Of a DNA stretch of 64,000 nucleotides, positions 9,397-19,700 are shown piece after piece. Origin of the DNA: Streptosporangium amethystogenes (GTDB lineage Bacteria; Actinomycetota; Actinomycetes; Streptosporangiales; Streptosporangiaceae); NCBI RefSeq assembly GCF_000721075.1, contig NZ_JOEQ01000032.1, positions 1 through 64,000 on the forward strand, in the 5' to 3' direction. The first letter of the stretch is position 1. The number at the start of each line of letters is the position of its first letter. Position numbers and translations under genes: made by a program. The notes below the pieces were generated by a model, which did not search any database, was not told the origin of the DNA, and was given only the letters and a program-made list of their open reading frames with translations.

Positions 9397-10545
9397 GTGG
9401 AACTCCTTGTCTCCGGATTTCCATCATCCGGTATTCAAGGTGTCCACACCTCGGGGGCAGGGCCCCTGGTCCTCAGCGACGCCGAGCGGGAGCAGTTGGT
9501 GCGCTGGGCCAGGCGGGCGAAGACCGCGCAGTACCTCGCCCTGCGGGCCAGGATCGTGCTGCGCTGCGCGGAGGGCGGGACCAACCGGCAGGCCGCGATG
9601 GACCTGGGCATCGACGAGTCGACGGTGGAGCGCCGGCGGGCCCGGTTCATCGCCAAGCGTCTCGATGGTCTGCAGGACGAGCCGCGGCCCGGCCGGCGGC
9701 CGTCGATCCTTCTCGACCAGGTCGAAGACGTCATCGTCGCGACGCTGGAGTCCACACCGGGCAGCGACACGCACTGGTCGCGGGCCTCGATGGCCGCCCG
9801 CACCGGGCTGTCGAAGTCGACCATCGGGCGGATCTGGAAGAAGTTCGACCTCAAGCCCCACCTGCAGGACGGCTTCAAGCTGTCCACCGACCCGCAGTTC
9901 GTCGACAAGGTCGTCGATGTCGTCGGCCTGTACCACAACCCTCCCGAGCGGGCGGTTGTGCTCTGCGTCGACGAGAAGAGCCAGATCCAGGCGCTGGACC
10001 GCTCCCAGCCGGTGCTGCCGATGATGCCGGGCATGCCTGAGCGCCGTACCCACGACTACCTGCGGCACGGCATCACCAGCCTGTTCGCCGCCTTCAACAT
10101 CGCCGACGGCGCCGTCATCGGCGAACTCCACCGCCGCCACCGGGCCATCGAGTTCAGGAAGTTCCTGGTCACGATAGACAAGGCCGTGCCCCGCGAGCTC
10201 GACGTGCACCTGGTGTGCGACAACTACGCCACCCACAACACCGCCGAGATCAAAGCGTGGCTGGCCAGGCACCCACGCTTTCACGTTCACTTCACCCCGA
10301 CCGGCTCCTCCTGGATCAACCAGGTCGAGCGCTGGTTCAGCCTGCTGACCGACAAGCTCATCCGCCGCGGCGTCCATACCTCCGTCAAAGCCTTGGAAGA
10401 CGACATCAAGGCCTGGATCGACACCTGGAACGAGGGCCCGAAACCCTTCACCTGGACCAAGACCGCTGATGAGATCCTCAACTCCCTGGCCGACTACCTC
10501 GCCAGGATCACTCCGCCAGCCACCGAAAACAAGCAAACAAATTAG
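9397..10545 (+). CDS. IS630-family DDE transposase
   Basis: The 382-residue frame contains an N-terminal helix-turn-helix ([20 protein letters not shown]), a linker, and the DDE domain with [20 protein letters not shown] (first Asp), [10 protein letters not shown] (second Asp) and [20 protein letters not shown] (Glu), all typical of IS630 transposases. The catalytic domain looks intact. The real start is uncertain: family similarity begins at [13 protein letters not shown] near 9460, while the open frame starts at GTG 9397 inside the neighbouring IS3 sequence, so the left end of the element may be lost. Confidence 0.85.
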   Translation: MELLVSGFPSSGIQGVHTSGAGPLVLSDAEREQLVRWARRAKTAQYLALRARIVLRCAEGGTNRQAAMDLGIDESTVERRRARFIAKRLDGLQDEPRPGRRPSILLDQVEDVIVATLESTPGSDTHWSRASMAARTGLSKSTIGRIWKKFDLKPHLQDGFKLSTDPQFVDKVVDVVGLYHNPPERAVVLCVDEKSQIQALDRSQPVLPMMPGMPERRTHDYLRHGITSLFAAFNIADGAVIGELHRRHRAIEFRKFLVTIDKAVPRELDVHLVCDNYATHNTAEIKAWLARHPRFHVHFTPTGSSWINQVERWFSLLTDKLIRRGVHTSVKALEDDIKAWIDTWNEGPKPFTWTKTADEILNSLADYLARITPPATENKQTN

Positions 10546-10579
10546 ACCCGCTATTTCAGGCGCAGGACACTAGCCGCGG

Positions 10580-11119
10580 CTACTCGCCCGTCTCACCGTC
10601 CACGGCCTCCCGGAGGAGGTCGGCGTGGCCGTTGTGGCGGGCGTACTCCTCGATCATGTGGACCAGGATCCACCGCAGGGACGGGGTCTCGCCGCCTGAC
10701 CAGGACCGCTTGGCCAGGCGGCCGGGGTCACCCTCTTCGAGGGCACGGGCGACCGCCTCGCGTGAGCGGTCGACGGACTTCTGCCAGAGAGCGAACAGCT
10801 CCTCGGGGGAGTCGTCGGCGGCGGAGTTCCACTCCCAGTCCTCGTCGGCCTTCCAGTCCACCGTGTCCCACGGCGCGGGCCGCTCCTCGCCGCTCAACCA
10901 GCGGGTGAACCAGTCGTCCTCGACGTAGGCCAGATGCTTGAGCAGCCCACCCAGCGTCATCGTCGAGACGCCGACCCTGGCCGTGAGCCCGGCGTTGTCG
11001 AGACCCCGGCACTTCCAGGCCAGGGTCGCACGCTGATAGTCGAGGAAGCCTAGAAGGGTTGCCGTCTCGTCGCCCGCGAGAGGCGGTTCGGGCCGACCGT
11101 GCTCGTCCACATCAGTCAT
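10580..11119 (-). CDS. DinB/DUF664-family protein
   Basis: The 179-residue protein (ATG at 11119) has the four-helix DinB-like pattern: TATLLGFLDYQRATLAWKCR, then a metal-ligand His in LLKHLAYVEDDWF, and a second His pair in ILVHMIEEYARHNGHADLLR. Members act as metal-dependent, often mycothiol-dependent, transferases in actinobacteria. No substrate can be inferred. It is transcribed toward the transposase region and has no clear link to the peptide cluster beyond position. Confidence 0.85.
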   Translation of the reverse strand: MTDVDEHGRPEPPLAGDETATLLGFLDYQRATLAWKCRGLDNAGLTARVGVSTMTLGGLLKHLAYVEDDWFTRWLSGEERPAPWDTVDWKADEDWEWNSAADDSPEELFALWQKSVDRSREAVARALEEGDPGRLAKRSWSGGETPSLRWILVHMIEEYARHNGHADLLREAVDGETGE

Positions 11120-11153
11120 GACCGGCAAGCATAGCAACTGTGATCACGGATGG

Positions 11154-13472
11154 TCAGGGACCAGCAGCCCCCTGTTCTGGGTACGTGACATCCGATCTGA
11201 CCGTGATCAGACGCAGCTCGGCGGTGTAGAGCTCGCCGTCGGCGTCCGGCAGCCAGAGGTGCTCCACGTCCGGCAACATCTCGGTGAGGGTGATCTCGCC
11301 ATCCTCCGACTCCGCGGTGCGGCGGATCAGCTTGGCCAGCAGGTTCACCATCGGCAGGCTGCGGAAGTCCACCGCCAGCGGCTTCTTCTCGCTCGGCACC
11401 CGGACGAAGCCGCGTTCGGGCAGGCCGTGCCGGAGCCGCCAGAGGCGGGCGGCGGCGTACCGCGAGCTCTCGTCCTTCAGCGCGGCCCAGGCGGGCTCGG
11501 CGGCCGGGAAGGTCCAGGCCTCGCGGCTCATGACCAGCCGGTCGATGGTGACGCGCGGCCGGTGCGGGGCTCGGCCGAGCGGGCGGAAGGAGTTGACCGT
11601 CAGCGCGGTGAGCAGGTCTCCGGCGGCCTCCAGGAAGGGGTGGGTCCTGCTCTCCTGGCGATGCCGGACCACGAGGTCCTCGCCTTCCCGCGTCACGAAC
11701 AGGTCCACGATGGAGTGCAGGGTCACGCCTAGCGGAGGGTCGGCCGACTCGACTCCGATGCTCAGGTAGGCGTTGCTCGGCAGCATGAGTTCCGGGGCCC
11801 GGGACATGCGGGAGGTGGTCAGCGGCGAGTCGGCCCGAGGGACGATCAGGAGCCGGCCGTCCGGATGGGTGGCGGCCATCGCCTCGCGCAACCGGCCGGG
11901 ATCGGGGTGCTGACTGACGAAGCTCCTGTTCTCGATGGTGTTGGCCGCGCAGTGCAGCTCGCCGAGCACGTAGCCGGCCTCGCCTCGGGCCAGGGCCTCG
12001 GCGTCAGGAGCGATCAGCATCAGGTCAGGGGAGAACCAGCGGGCTCCGCTCCACCGCGGCGGCCCCGCCGGGAACTCGAGAGCGACCTGATCGGCGATGT
12101 CGGCGGCCGAGATCTGGTGCTCTCGGGCCTGGGGCTCGCAGATCTCGGCCGAAGGCAGGCCGAGGATCCTGGCCCACTTCTCCTGGAACTCCGCCACCAC
12201 CTCGTGGACGATCTCCGACTCCGGGCTGAGCGTGAGCTGCCCGAGCTCCGGCATGAGCGTGGTCAGGAGCTGGAGCAGCGGCAACTCCTCGCGGCCGGTC
12301 CTGGCGCTCTCCCGGTCGAAGGTCTGGCGGGCCAGCACGGCATAGCGGTCGCCGACCGTGTTGACCAGCCAGGACGCGCTGTCGAGCAGGAGCCCGAGCG
12401 GCGCGGCCAGGGTGGCGATCGCCTGGTCGCCGATCCGGGCCTGGGCCGAGCGGACGGTGTCCTGGTAGACCAGGGTACGGCCAGCGTACAGGCCACCCGA
12501 GCGGCGGCCGGCCTCGCGGCCGGTGAGCCGTTCGAAGGTGTCGGCCAGCTCCTGCTGGGCCTTCATCAGCAGCTCGGCGTCGCCGGCGGCGGCCACGCCG
12601 TCCCGTGCCGCGACCAGCTCCTCCAGCGGCAGCCGGGCCAGATCGCGGACCGACGGGTCGGCGATCGCCTCGATCCTGGCCGCCAGCGTCCGCTCCGGCC
12701 AGGTCTCCAGCGGGCCGGACAGGTCGATGCGGATGGCGCCGACCTCGCGCAGCCGCAACAGGGCCGCCACCGTAGCCGGGACCGGCGGGTCGCCGACGAT
12801 CTCCCGCACGGTCCGCCGGCCGTCGCACCGGGCCAGGACCCTCAGCTCGGCGATCGTCAGCGTCACCGGCCGGTCGAAGGGCCGGCGCAGCAGCCCGCCG
12901 GTGAGCGAGGCCGACCGCGCGCGCCGGGGCCGCAGCCAGGGCCACACCTCCGGCCGGCCGGCGAGCGTGTCGGCCAGCGTGCCGATCGCCCAGTCCTCGA
13001 AGTAGGTGGTCCGGCTGGACAGGAAGCCCGTGCCGGGATCCACGACGATCCCGATCTCCTCCGGCACCACGCGGGCCCAGCCGAACGGGCCGAAGAAGCC
13101 GACCGTGTCGTTCTTGAGGCAGTAGCGCTGCAGGTAGGTCGCTATGGTCAGTTCGTGGCGGCGGCCGCTGCGGTTGGCACGCGACTCACCCGCCGCCGCC
13201 TTGTCCAGCGTGAAGCGGACCACCTGCGGGCTCTGCCAGGCCACCGCCTCGCGGAACTTGCCGTCCGCCGCGATCCGGCCGATCGCGGCGTTGAGCCGCT
13301 CGGAGGCGGCGGCGTAGGCCTCCGGATAGCCGGATCCGGAGTCCGCCGCAGCGGCGAGCTCCTCGTCGCAGATCTCCAGGAACCTCCTGGCCGGGAATCC
13401 GGCGCCGCGCAGCGCGACGTCCCGCCAGGCGGACCAGCCGGTACGGCCCAGCGGCGCGAGATGGCCGGCCAT
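11154..13472 (-). CDS. LanB-like (lantibiotic dehydratase N-terminal type) protein without elimination domain
   Basis: The 772-residue product belongs to the tRNA-dependent LanB superfamily. It shows REAVAWQSPQVVRFTLDK near the start, then the family hallmark YLQRYCLKNDTVGFFGPFGW, and later conserved stretches such as YFEDWAIGTLADTL and YAGRTLVYQDT. Full LanB dehydratases are about 1000 residues and end in a SpaB_C-like elimination domain; none is visible here. This size fits the small LanB/PEARL group that uses aminoacyl-tRNA. The start ATG overlaps the stop of the NRPS gene upstream (TGATG), so the pair is translationally coupled. No LanC, precursor peptide or second LanB is present, so an NRPS-bound or released peptide is a more likely substrate than a ribosomal peptide. 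That role is inference. Confidence 0.8.
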   Translation of the reverse strand: MAGHLAPLGRTGWSAWRDVALRGAGFPARRFLEICDEELAAAADSGSGYPEAYAAASERLNAAIGRIAADGKFREAVAWQSPQVVRFTLDKAAAGESRANRSGRRHELTIATYLQRYCLKNDTVGFFGPFGWARVVPEEIGIVVDPGTGFLSSRTTYFEDWAIGTLADTLAGRPEVWPWLRPRRARSASLTGGLLRRPFDRPVTLTIAELRVLARCDGRRTVREIVGDPPVPATVAALLRLREVGAIRIDLSGPLETWPERTLAARIEAIADPSVRDLARLPLEELVAARDGVAAAGDAELLMKAQQELADTFERLTGREAGRRSGGLYAGRTLVYQDTVRSAQARIGDQAIATLAAPLGLLLDSASWLVNTVGDRYAVLARQTFDRESARTGREELPLLQLLTTLMPELGQLTLSPESEIVHEVVAEFQEKWARILGLPSAEICEPQAREHQISAADIADQVALEFPAGPPRWSGARWFSPDLMLIAPDAEALARGEAGYVLGELHCAANTIENRSFVSQHPDPGRLREAMAATHPDGRLLIVPRADSPLTTSRMSRAPELMLPSNAYLSIGVESADPPLGVTLHSIVDLFVTREGEDLVVRHRQESRTHPFLEAAGDLLTALTVNSFRPLGRAPHRPRVTIDRLVMSREAWTFPAAEPAWAALKDESSRYAAARLWRLRHGLPERGFVRVPSEKKPLAVDFRSLPMVNLLAKLIRRTAESEDGEITLTEMLPDVEHLWLPDADGELYTAELRLITVRSDVTYPEQGAAGP

Positions 13473-16400
13473 CAGTTGTCGATCTCATCCAGGAGAGCGG
13501 CGAACTCCGCTCCGCCGAACCGCTCACCCTGAGCCTGGAGGATCAGCTGCGCCAGCCCCTCCACGGTCGGGGCCTCGAAGACCTGCCGGAGGGAGATCTC
13601 GATCACGAAGGACTCCCTGATCCTGGCGGTGAGCTGGGTGGCCAGCAGGGAGAAGCCGTTCAGCTCGAAGAAGGTGTCGTGGACGCCGACCCGCTCGGCC
13701 TGGAGCAGCTCCTCGAAGATCTCGGTCAGGCGGAGCTCGATCGGCGTGCGAGGAGCCACATAGGTGTCGGCGAGGGAGAGGTCGGACTCGGGCAGCGGAA
13801 GCACCGCGAGGTCGTAGCCGCCGTCCGGAGCCAGCTCCAGGCTCTCCTGGAGGAGCAGGTGGCCGGGGATCAGGCGGTCGGGCAGCCGGTTGCGCAGATG
13901 CTGCGCGATTTTGACCGTGCCCTCCTCGGGGTCGGGCCCGACCAGGTAGGCGACCAGCGCGAGATCACCTTCCGCCATGACCTGCTCGGTGACCAGCGCG
14001 TCGCGGATCTCCGGGAGCTCGCGCAGGATGGCCACGACGTCCCTCAGGTCGTCCCCGGGGTTCTCGCCGGCCCTGGCGACGAACTTCAGCGTGCCGTCGG
14101 TCCAGCGCCGGGCCAGGTCGCCGGTGTGGTCGCTGCCCACGCACAGCTCGGCCACCTCGCCGGTGGCCGCGTGCCGGTCGCCGGGGTGGCTCAGCCGTAC
14201 GGCGGGGCCGTTCCCGAGCGGCACGACCGTCGGCGCGGACTCCTGGCTCCAGTCCGCCGGGACCGGGTAGGCGGCGGCGGGCCGGCCGTCGCGGCCGAGG
14301 CGGTGGACGCCGACGGCCCGGCAGTCCGGGGCCAGGTTGCGCAGCGTGGTGATGTCGCAGGCCAGCAGGTCGCCGGAGTTCTCGATGAAGGCGTGGCGCA
14401 GAGCGGGCAGGTGGCCGCCGGCCAGGGATCGCAGGATCGGCGGCGTCAGGTAGACGACGGTAATCTCCTCGGCGCGCAGCCAGTCGAGGAGGTGTTCGCC
14501 TTCCTCCCGCAGGACCAGGGTCCCGCCGGCGGCCAGCGCGCTGGAGATCGCCGAGGTCACGTGCCCGGACAGGCCGGACAGTACGGCGAAGCGGTCGTCG
14601 GCGGTGAAGTCGGCTTGCGGAGCCGCAGGTCCGGGCAGCGCCAAGGGCAGATCGGCGTGTGGAGCCGCCGGTCCGGGCGGCGACGAGGGCGGATCGGCTT
14701 CCGCGTCGTCGGGTCCGACGAAGGGGCTGAGGTCGAGGACGGCGGCCGATGCGCCGGCTGCCGGGCTCACGTCCGCCACCACGTCCACTCCGAGAAGGTG
14801 GACGGGCACTGACCCGCTGTCCTCGATCACCGAGTAGGGCACCTCGGCCGCCACGCAACCCAGCACCGCGGCCACGAACCCGGCCGACTCCCGGCGCACC
14901 ACGCCGTAGTGGGCCCGGTCCCGGCCGGCCAGCGTCTTGGCGACCCGGCCGCTGGCCTGGGCCAGCCACCGGTGGCTCCACTCCCCTTGGCCGTCGCGGA
15001 CCGTACTGCCCGGCAGTCCCGGACGGTGCTCCGCCTCTCCTGACGGGAACTCCTCATGAGCGTCGGGCAGCGGGTAGTCCAGGATCTTCCGCTCCGGATC
15101 GGCGACCGCCGTCTCCAGCAGGGCCTGGAGATGCGTGAGGAAGGTCCGCATCATCTCCGGGTCGTAGCGGTCGGCGTTGAAGTCGAGGAAGATCTGGAGC
15201 GCTTCGTCGATCTCCTGCGCGGTCATGGTGAGGTCGAACTTGCTGGGCAGCGTGATCGCCTCCAGCGGCTTGACCTCGATCCCGCCGATCCGCTCCGGCT
15301 CCGGGCTGTCGATCATGTTGAGCAGCACCTGGAAGAGCGGAGAGCGACGAGGGTCGCGCGGGACCTGGAGTTCCTTGACGATGACGTCGAAAGGAGCGTC
15401 GGCGTGGGCCAGGCCGTCCAGCGTGACCTGCCTGGAGCGGCCGAGTAGCTCGGCGAAGCTCGGCTCGCCGGAGAGGTCGGCCCGGAAGGGCAGGGTGTTG
15501 ACGAAGAAGCCGATCAGCCCGTCGGTGCCCTCGGCGGCGCGTCCGGCCACCGGCACGCCGATCACCATGTCCTGCTGGCCGCACCAGCGGGACAGGACGG
15601 CGGTCACGCCGGCCATCATCGTCATGAACATGGTCACGCCGTGCCGGCGGCACAGCTCGTGCATCGCCGAGGTCAGCGAGGTCGGCAGGGCGAGTTCGAG
15701 GTGGTGGCCGGGAGACTGGCGCAGCGGGGTCAGGCTCTGCCTGGTGGGCAGCGCGAGCGGCGGCGGCGGGTCGGTCAGCCGCTGGCTCCAGTAGCCGACC
15801 TCTCGCCGCAGCGCGTCCCCGGTCAGGGTCTCGCGCTGCCAGACCGCGTAGTCGCGGTACTGGATCGGCAGCTCGGCCAGTCCGGCGCGTTCCACGTCAC
15901 CCCCGGCCTCGTAGAGGGCCGACAGCTCGCGGACCATGAGGCCGACCGACCAGGCGTCGGAGACGCTGTGGTGCATGGTGACCGACAGCAGGTGCTCGTT
16001 CTCGTCCAGGCGGAGCAACGCGCAGCGGAAGAGCGGCCCGGCGGCCAGGTCGAACGGGGTGGCGGCCTGCAGATCGGCCAGTAATCGAGCGGCCTCGCGC
16101 GGATCGGCCGGCCCGCTGGTGAGGTCGGTGAAGTCGAGGGCCCAGTCGTCGGGAAGCTCGTCCACGACCTGTGTCGGCCGGTCGTTCACCACCGGGAAGC
16201 GGCTGCGCAGCGTCTCGTGGCGCTGGAGGATCGCGCGGATGCTCGCCTCCATCGCGGCCAGGTCGAGCGGGCCGGTCAGCAGCCGCCGGCCGTGCACGTT
16301 GTAGGCCGCGCCGGGCCGTACCTGGTCCTCCAGCCACAGGCGCTCCTGCTCGTAGGAGAGCACCGGCTCGGCGTCGGCCGGCCGACGGCCGACGGCACGC

Positions 16401-16642
16401 GTACCGGGCACCGGCCGGGCGCCGGCGACCACCGCGGCGACCGTTGGTGAGGCGTAGAACTCCTTGATCGGGATCTGCAGGCCCACCTTCTTGCGGATGC
16501 GGGCCACGACCTTGGGGACGAGCAGCGAATGACCGCCCAGCTCGAAGAAGTCATCGAAGATCCCGAGATCCGGGCAGCCCAGGGCCTCGCGCCAGATGGC
16601 GGCGACGGCCTCCTCGTCGGATGTACGGGGAGCGTGTGCCAT
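13472..16642 (-). CDS. NRPS: PCP-C-A(degenerate)-PCP
   Basis: The 1056-residue protein starts at ATG 16642. PCP1 is near residues 8-75 (FELGGHSLL, Ser39). A C domain follows (about 90-515) with HHSVSDA at 224-230, keeping the catalytic second His. Residues about 530-960 occupy the place of an A domain but lack its signatures: FAVLSGLSGHVTSAI replaces the A3 phosphate loop, there is no YGPTE motif, the A8 hinge is missing, and APDGGYDLAVL replaces the A10 Lys segment. A Pro/Ala-rich repeated insert (PGPAAPHADL, PGPAAPQADF) lies within. PCP2 follows (FFELNGFSLL, Ser998). The A region is almost certainly inactive, so both PCPs must be charged in trans. PCP1 has no C domain of its own; the C domain ending the FAAL protein can complete it. 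The LanB-like gene is coupled downstream. Confidence 0.9.
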   Translation of the reverse strand: MAHAPRTSDEEAVAAIWREALGCPDLGIFDDFFELGGHSLLVPKVVARIRKKVGLQIPIKEFYASPTVAAVVAGARPVPGTRAVGRRPADAEPVLSYEQERLWLEDQVRPGAAYNVHGRRLLTGPLDLAAMEASIRAILQRHETLRSRFPVVNDRPTQVVDELPDDWALDFTDLTSGPADPREAARLLADLQAATPFDLAAGPLFRCALLRLDENEHLLSVTMHHSVSDAWSVGLMVRELSALYEAGGDVERAGLAELPIQYRDYAVWQRETLTGDALRREVGYWSQRLTDPPPPLALPTRQSLTPLRQSPGHHLELALPTSLTSAMHELCRRHGVTMFMTMMAGVTAVLSRWCGQQDMVIGVPVAGRAAEGTDGLIGFFVNTLPFRADLSGEPSFAELLGRSRQVTLDGLAHADAPFDVIVKELQVPRDPRRSPLFQVLLNMIDSPEPERIGGIEVKPLEAITLPSKFDLTMTAQEIDEALQIFLDFNADRYDPEMMRTFLTHLQALLETAVADPERKILDYPLPDAHEEFPSGEAEHRPGLPGSTVRDGQGEWSHRWLAQASGRVAKTLAGRDRAHYGVVRRESAGFVAAVLGCVAAEVPYSVIEDSGSVPVHLLGVDVVADVSPAAGASAAVLDLSPFVGPDDAEADPPSSPPGPAAPHADLPLALPGPAAPQADFTADDRFAVLSGLSGHVTSAISSALAAGGTLVLREEGEHLLDWLRAEEITVVYLTPPILRSLAGGHLPALRHAFIENSGDLLACDITTLRNLAPDCRAVGVHRLGRDGRPAAAYPVPADWSQESAPTVVPLGNGPAVRLSHPGDRHAATGEVAELCVGSDHTGDLARRWTDGTLKFVARAGENPGDDLRDVVAILRELPEIRDALVTEQVMAEGDLALVAYLVGPDPEEGTVKIAQHLRNRLPDRLIPGHLLLQESLELAPDGGYDLAVLPLPESDLSLADTYVAPRTPIELRLTEIFEELLQAERVGVHDTFFELNGFSLLATQLTARIRESFVIEISLRQVFEAPTVEGLAQLILQAQGERFGGAEFAALLDEIDN

Positions 16643-16677
16643 AGCCACAGGGTAGGCAGGCCGTACCGGCAGGGCGA

Positions 16678-16697
16678 TGCCCCACTTCATGTGACAT
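16678..16697 (-). promoter_or_regulatory. Copy of the cluster dyad element (divergent promoter region)
   Basis: Read on the minus strand this is ATGTCACATGAAGTGGGGCA. It shares the ATGTC, TGAAGT and GGG blocks at matching spacing with the element at 47751-47770. It lies in the 99-bp gap between the divergent NRPS genes starting at 16642 and 16742, so it could control both. The arms are less symmetric here than in the other copies. Confidence 0.45.
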
Positions 16698-16741
16698 CTC
16701 AGCGCGCAAGCCGCTGGGTACCTTCGTGGTCCGGAGGTACG

Positions 16742-19700
16742 ATGCGAAGCGATCTTCCTGACTTCCCCACGGCTGCCGACACGACCACCCTGGCCGAGCT
16801 GCTGAGCTGGCGGGCCAGCCGCCAACCGGAGCGCGTCGGCTTCGTGTTCATGGGCGAGCACCTCGGCGACGAGCGTCCGGTGACCTACGAGCAGCTCGAC
16901 CGGCGGGCCCGGGCCGTCGCGGCCGAGCTGCGGCGAGCCGGTGTCGGCTTGGCCGACCGCGTCCTGCTGCTCTACCCGCCTGGTAAGGACTTCCTCACCG
17001 CCTTCCTCGGCTGCATGTACGCAGGCGCGGTGGCGGTGCCCACCTTCCCGCCCGACCCGATGCGGCTGGAGCGGACGCTGCCTCGCCTGCTGACGATCGT
17101 GGCCGACGCGCAGCCGGCCGCGCTGCTCACCATCGCGGCGCTGCTTCCGCTGGCCGACCAGCTTCCGCTGGGAGAGCTGGCCTGGATCGCGACCGACACC
17201 GCGCCGGACACCGACGACCGGACCGGATCCGGCGCCGACGCCTCCACCCTGGCGCTGCTCCAGTACACCTCGGGCTCCACCGCCGAGCCCAAGGGTGTGA
17301 TGCTGACCCACGGCAACCTGCTGCACAACTCCGGGCTCATCCAGGAGCTCTTCGGCACTGACGAAGAGGTCCGCGGCTTGAGCTGGCTGCCGCCGTACCA
17401 CGACATGGGCCTGATCGGCGGGCTCATGCAGCCGCTGTTCGCCGGGTTCCCGATGTGGCTGATGTCGCCGATCGACTTCCTTCGGCGGCCGGCGAGCTGG
17501 CTGGAGGCCATGTCGGGGCTGGGGCTGACGCTGAGCGGCGGGCCGAACTTCGCCTATGACCTGTGTGTCCGCAAGACCACGCCGGAGCAGCGGGAACAGT
17601 TCGACCTCAGCCAGTGGAGCGTGGCCTTCAACGGGGCCGAGCCGATCCGGCGGGCCACGCTGGAGCGCTTCGCCGAGGCCTTCCGGCCGGCGGGTTTCCG
17701 GCCCGAGGCGTTCTTCCCGTGCTACGGCCTGGCCGAGGCGACGCTGATCGTCAGCGGCGGCTTCGGCGTGCCCGCCGGAAAGGGGCCGGTCGGCTGTGGC
17801 CGGAGCGGCTCTGAGCAGGAGGTGCTGATCGTCGATCCGGTGACGGCGACGCCATGTCCCGCCGGTGAGGAAGGCGAGGTGTGGCTGCGCGGGCCGAGCG
17901 TCGCGGGCGGCTACTGGAACCGGACGGAGGAGAGCCGTGAGGTGTTCCAGGCCGTGTCGGCCGAAGGCGGCGGGCCGTACCTGAGGACCGGTGACCTGGG
18001 CAGGTCGGCCGATGGCGAGCTGACGATCACGGGCCGGCTCAAGGACCTGATCATCGTCAGGGGCCGCAACCACTACCCGCAGGACCTGGAGGCCACCGCC
18101 GAGCGGGCCGACCCCGTGCTGCGGCCGGGCTGCGGGGCCGCGTTCACCGTGAACGACGAGCCCGCGATCGTGCATGAGATCGTCCGTGGCGTTGAAGACG
18201 TGGACGTTGCGGCGGTGGCGCGGGCGATCCGGACTCTGGTGGCCGAGGAGCACGGCCTCCACCTCGGACTGGTGGTGCTGATCCCGGCCGGGCAGCTGCC
18301 CAAGACCACCAGCGGCAAGGTCCGCCGCCGGGTCTGCCGGGACCTGCTGCTGGCCGGAGAGCTGCCCGAGGTCGGCCGCAGCTCGATCGACCTGGAAGGT
18401 TTCCTGCGCGAGCAGACCGCCGCCGTCTGCGGCCTGCCCGCCGAGGATCTCGCGCGCGAACTTCCGCTGCTGGCCCTGGGCCTCGACTCGCTCGCCGCCC
18501 AGGAGCTCGCCCAGCGGGTCCAGACCGAGCTGGGAGTACGGCTTCCGCTCGAAGACCTGCTCGGCGGCGCTTCCCTGGCCGACCTCACCTCGCTGTCCGA
18601 CTTCGCCTCGCCGGCGGCCCAGGAGGCCCAGGCGGCCGAAGGCACCGCGCAGGTGTCGGAGGGCCAGCGGGAGTTGTGGCTCCTGCACCGGCTCGACCCG
18701 GAGAGCACCGCCTACACCACGGCCGCCGCCTTCCGGCTGCACGGCTCGCTCGACGAGGAGGCGTTACGTCGGGCCTACGGCCGGCTCCAGCAGCGGCACC
18801 AGGCCCTGCGGACGGTCTTCGCCGACCGGGACGGCGAGCCGGTGCCCGTCGTCCGAAAGAACTGCCAGGGCTTCTACTCGGTGGCCGAGCTCGGCGAGGC
18901 CGGGCTGCAAACGAGGCTGGAGCACGACGCGAACCGGCCGTTCGACCTGGCCATCGGCCCGTTGGCCCGGCTGCACCTCTACCGGCTCGCCGACGGCACG
19001 CACGCGTTGCTCTTCGCCGCGCATCACGTCGTGACCGACTTCTGGTCCACGATGATCCTCGGCCGGGAGCTGGAGGCCCTTTACGGCGAGGAGAGCGGCG
19101 GCCCGGCCGCTGAGCTACCGGCGCCGGCCGAGGCCGGCTCGTTCCCGCGATCGGAGCAGGCGGGACGGGGAGACCGGCCGGTGCTCAGCGGTCCGGGCGG
19201 GACCCGCAGGTTCCGGCTCGGCACGTCCCTGGCGGCCGGGCTGGCCGATCGCGCGGCGGCCGAAGGCACGACGCTCAACGTCTTCCTGCTCGCCGCCTAC
19301 CAGGCACTCCTGCACCGGGTCACCGGCCAGGACGACCTGACGGTCGGCGTCCCCTTCGCCGCTCGCACGCATGCCCGCCTGACCGGCCTGGTCGGCTACT
19401 TCATGAACCCGGTGCCGATCCGGAGCCAGGCCCGCGACAGCTTCCGTGAGCTGCTGGCCGAGACCAGGAGCCAGGTGATCGGCGCGCTGGAGCGGCAGGA
19501 CCGCCGTGACGGCGACCGCTTCCGGGCCATGTTCGTCTTCAACCAGCCGGCCTCCGCCGACGTCGCGACCTTCCCGGCGCTGCTGCTCGGTCACGCCGGC
19601 CTCCGGCGCTCGTTCGGCGGGCTGCGGGCCGAGTCGTTACCGGTCGGGCTGCGCGAGTGCGCCATGGATCTGGAGCTGTCGCTGACCGTCCTCGACGGCG

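Larger units (their letters stand above)
8386..10565. mobile_element. Composite of nested insertion-sequence remnants
   Basis: Four transposase families meet within 2.2 kb: Tn3 (3' end), ISAzo13 (5' end), IS3 (orfA only) and IS630 (near complete). The order and truncations imply successive insertions with loss of intervening DNA. It lies between the stress island and the biosynthetic cluster, about 0.6 kb outside the first cluster gene, and could mark an old acquisition boundary. No pair of terminal inverted repeats could be confirmed by eye. Confidence 0.7.

Noticed and set aside
9397..10565. Terminal inverted repeats for the IS630-type element
   Set aside because: The right end (GACCCGCTATTTCAGGCGCA region) has no convincing partner on the left; only GTGTCC is shared, which is too short.
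11118..13532. Plus-strand frames opposite the LanB-like gene, considered as a possible hidden precursor peptide gene
   Set aside because: They are long shadows of the LanB frame. No short frame with a leader/core pattern and its own ribosome site was found there or in the flanking gaps.
16643..18742. Upstream extension of the minus-strand NRPS frame by about 700 codons
   Set aside because: The extra part is antisense to the FAAL domain and low in complexity. The true protein begins at MAHAPRTS (16642), directly before its PCP.
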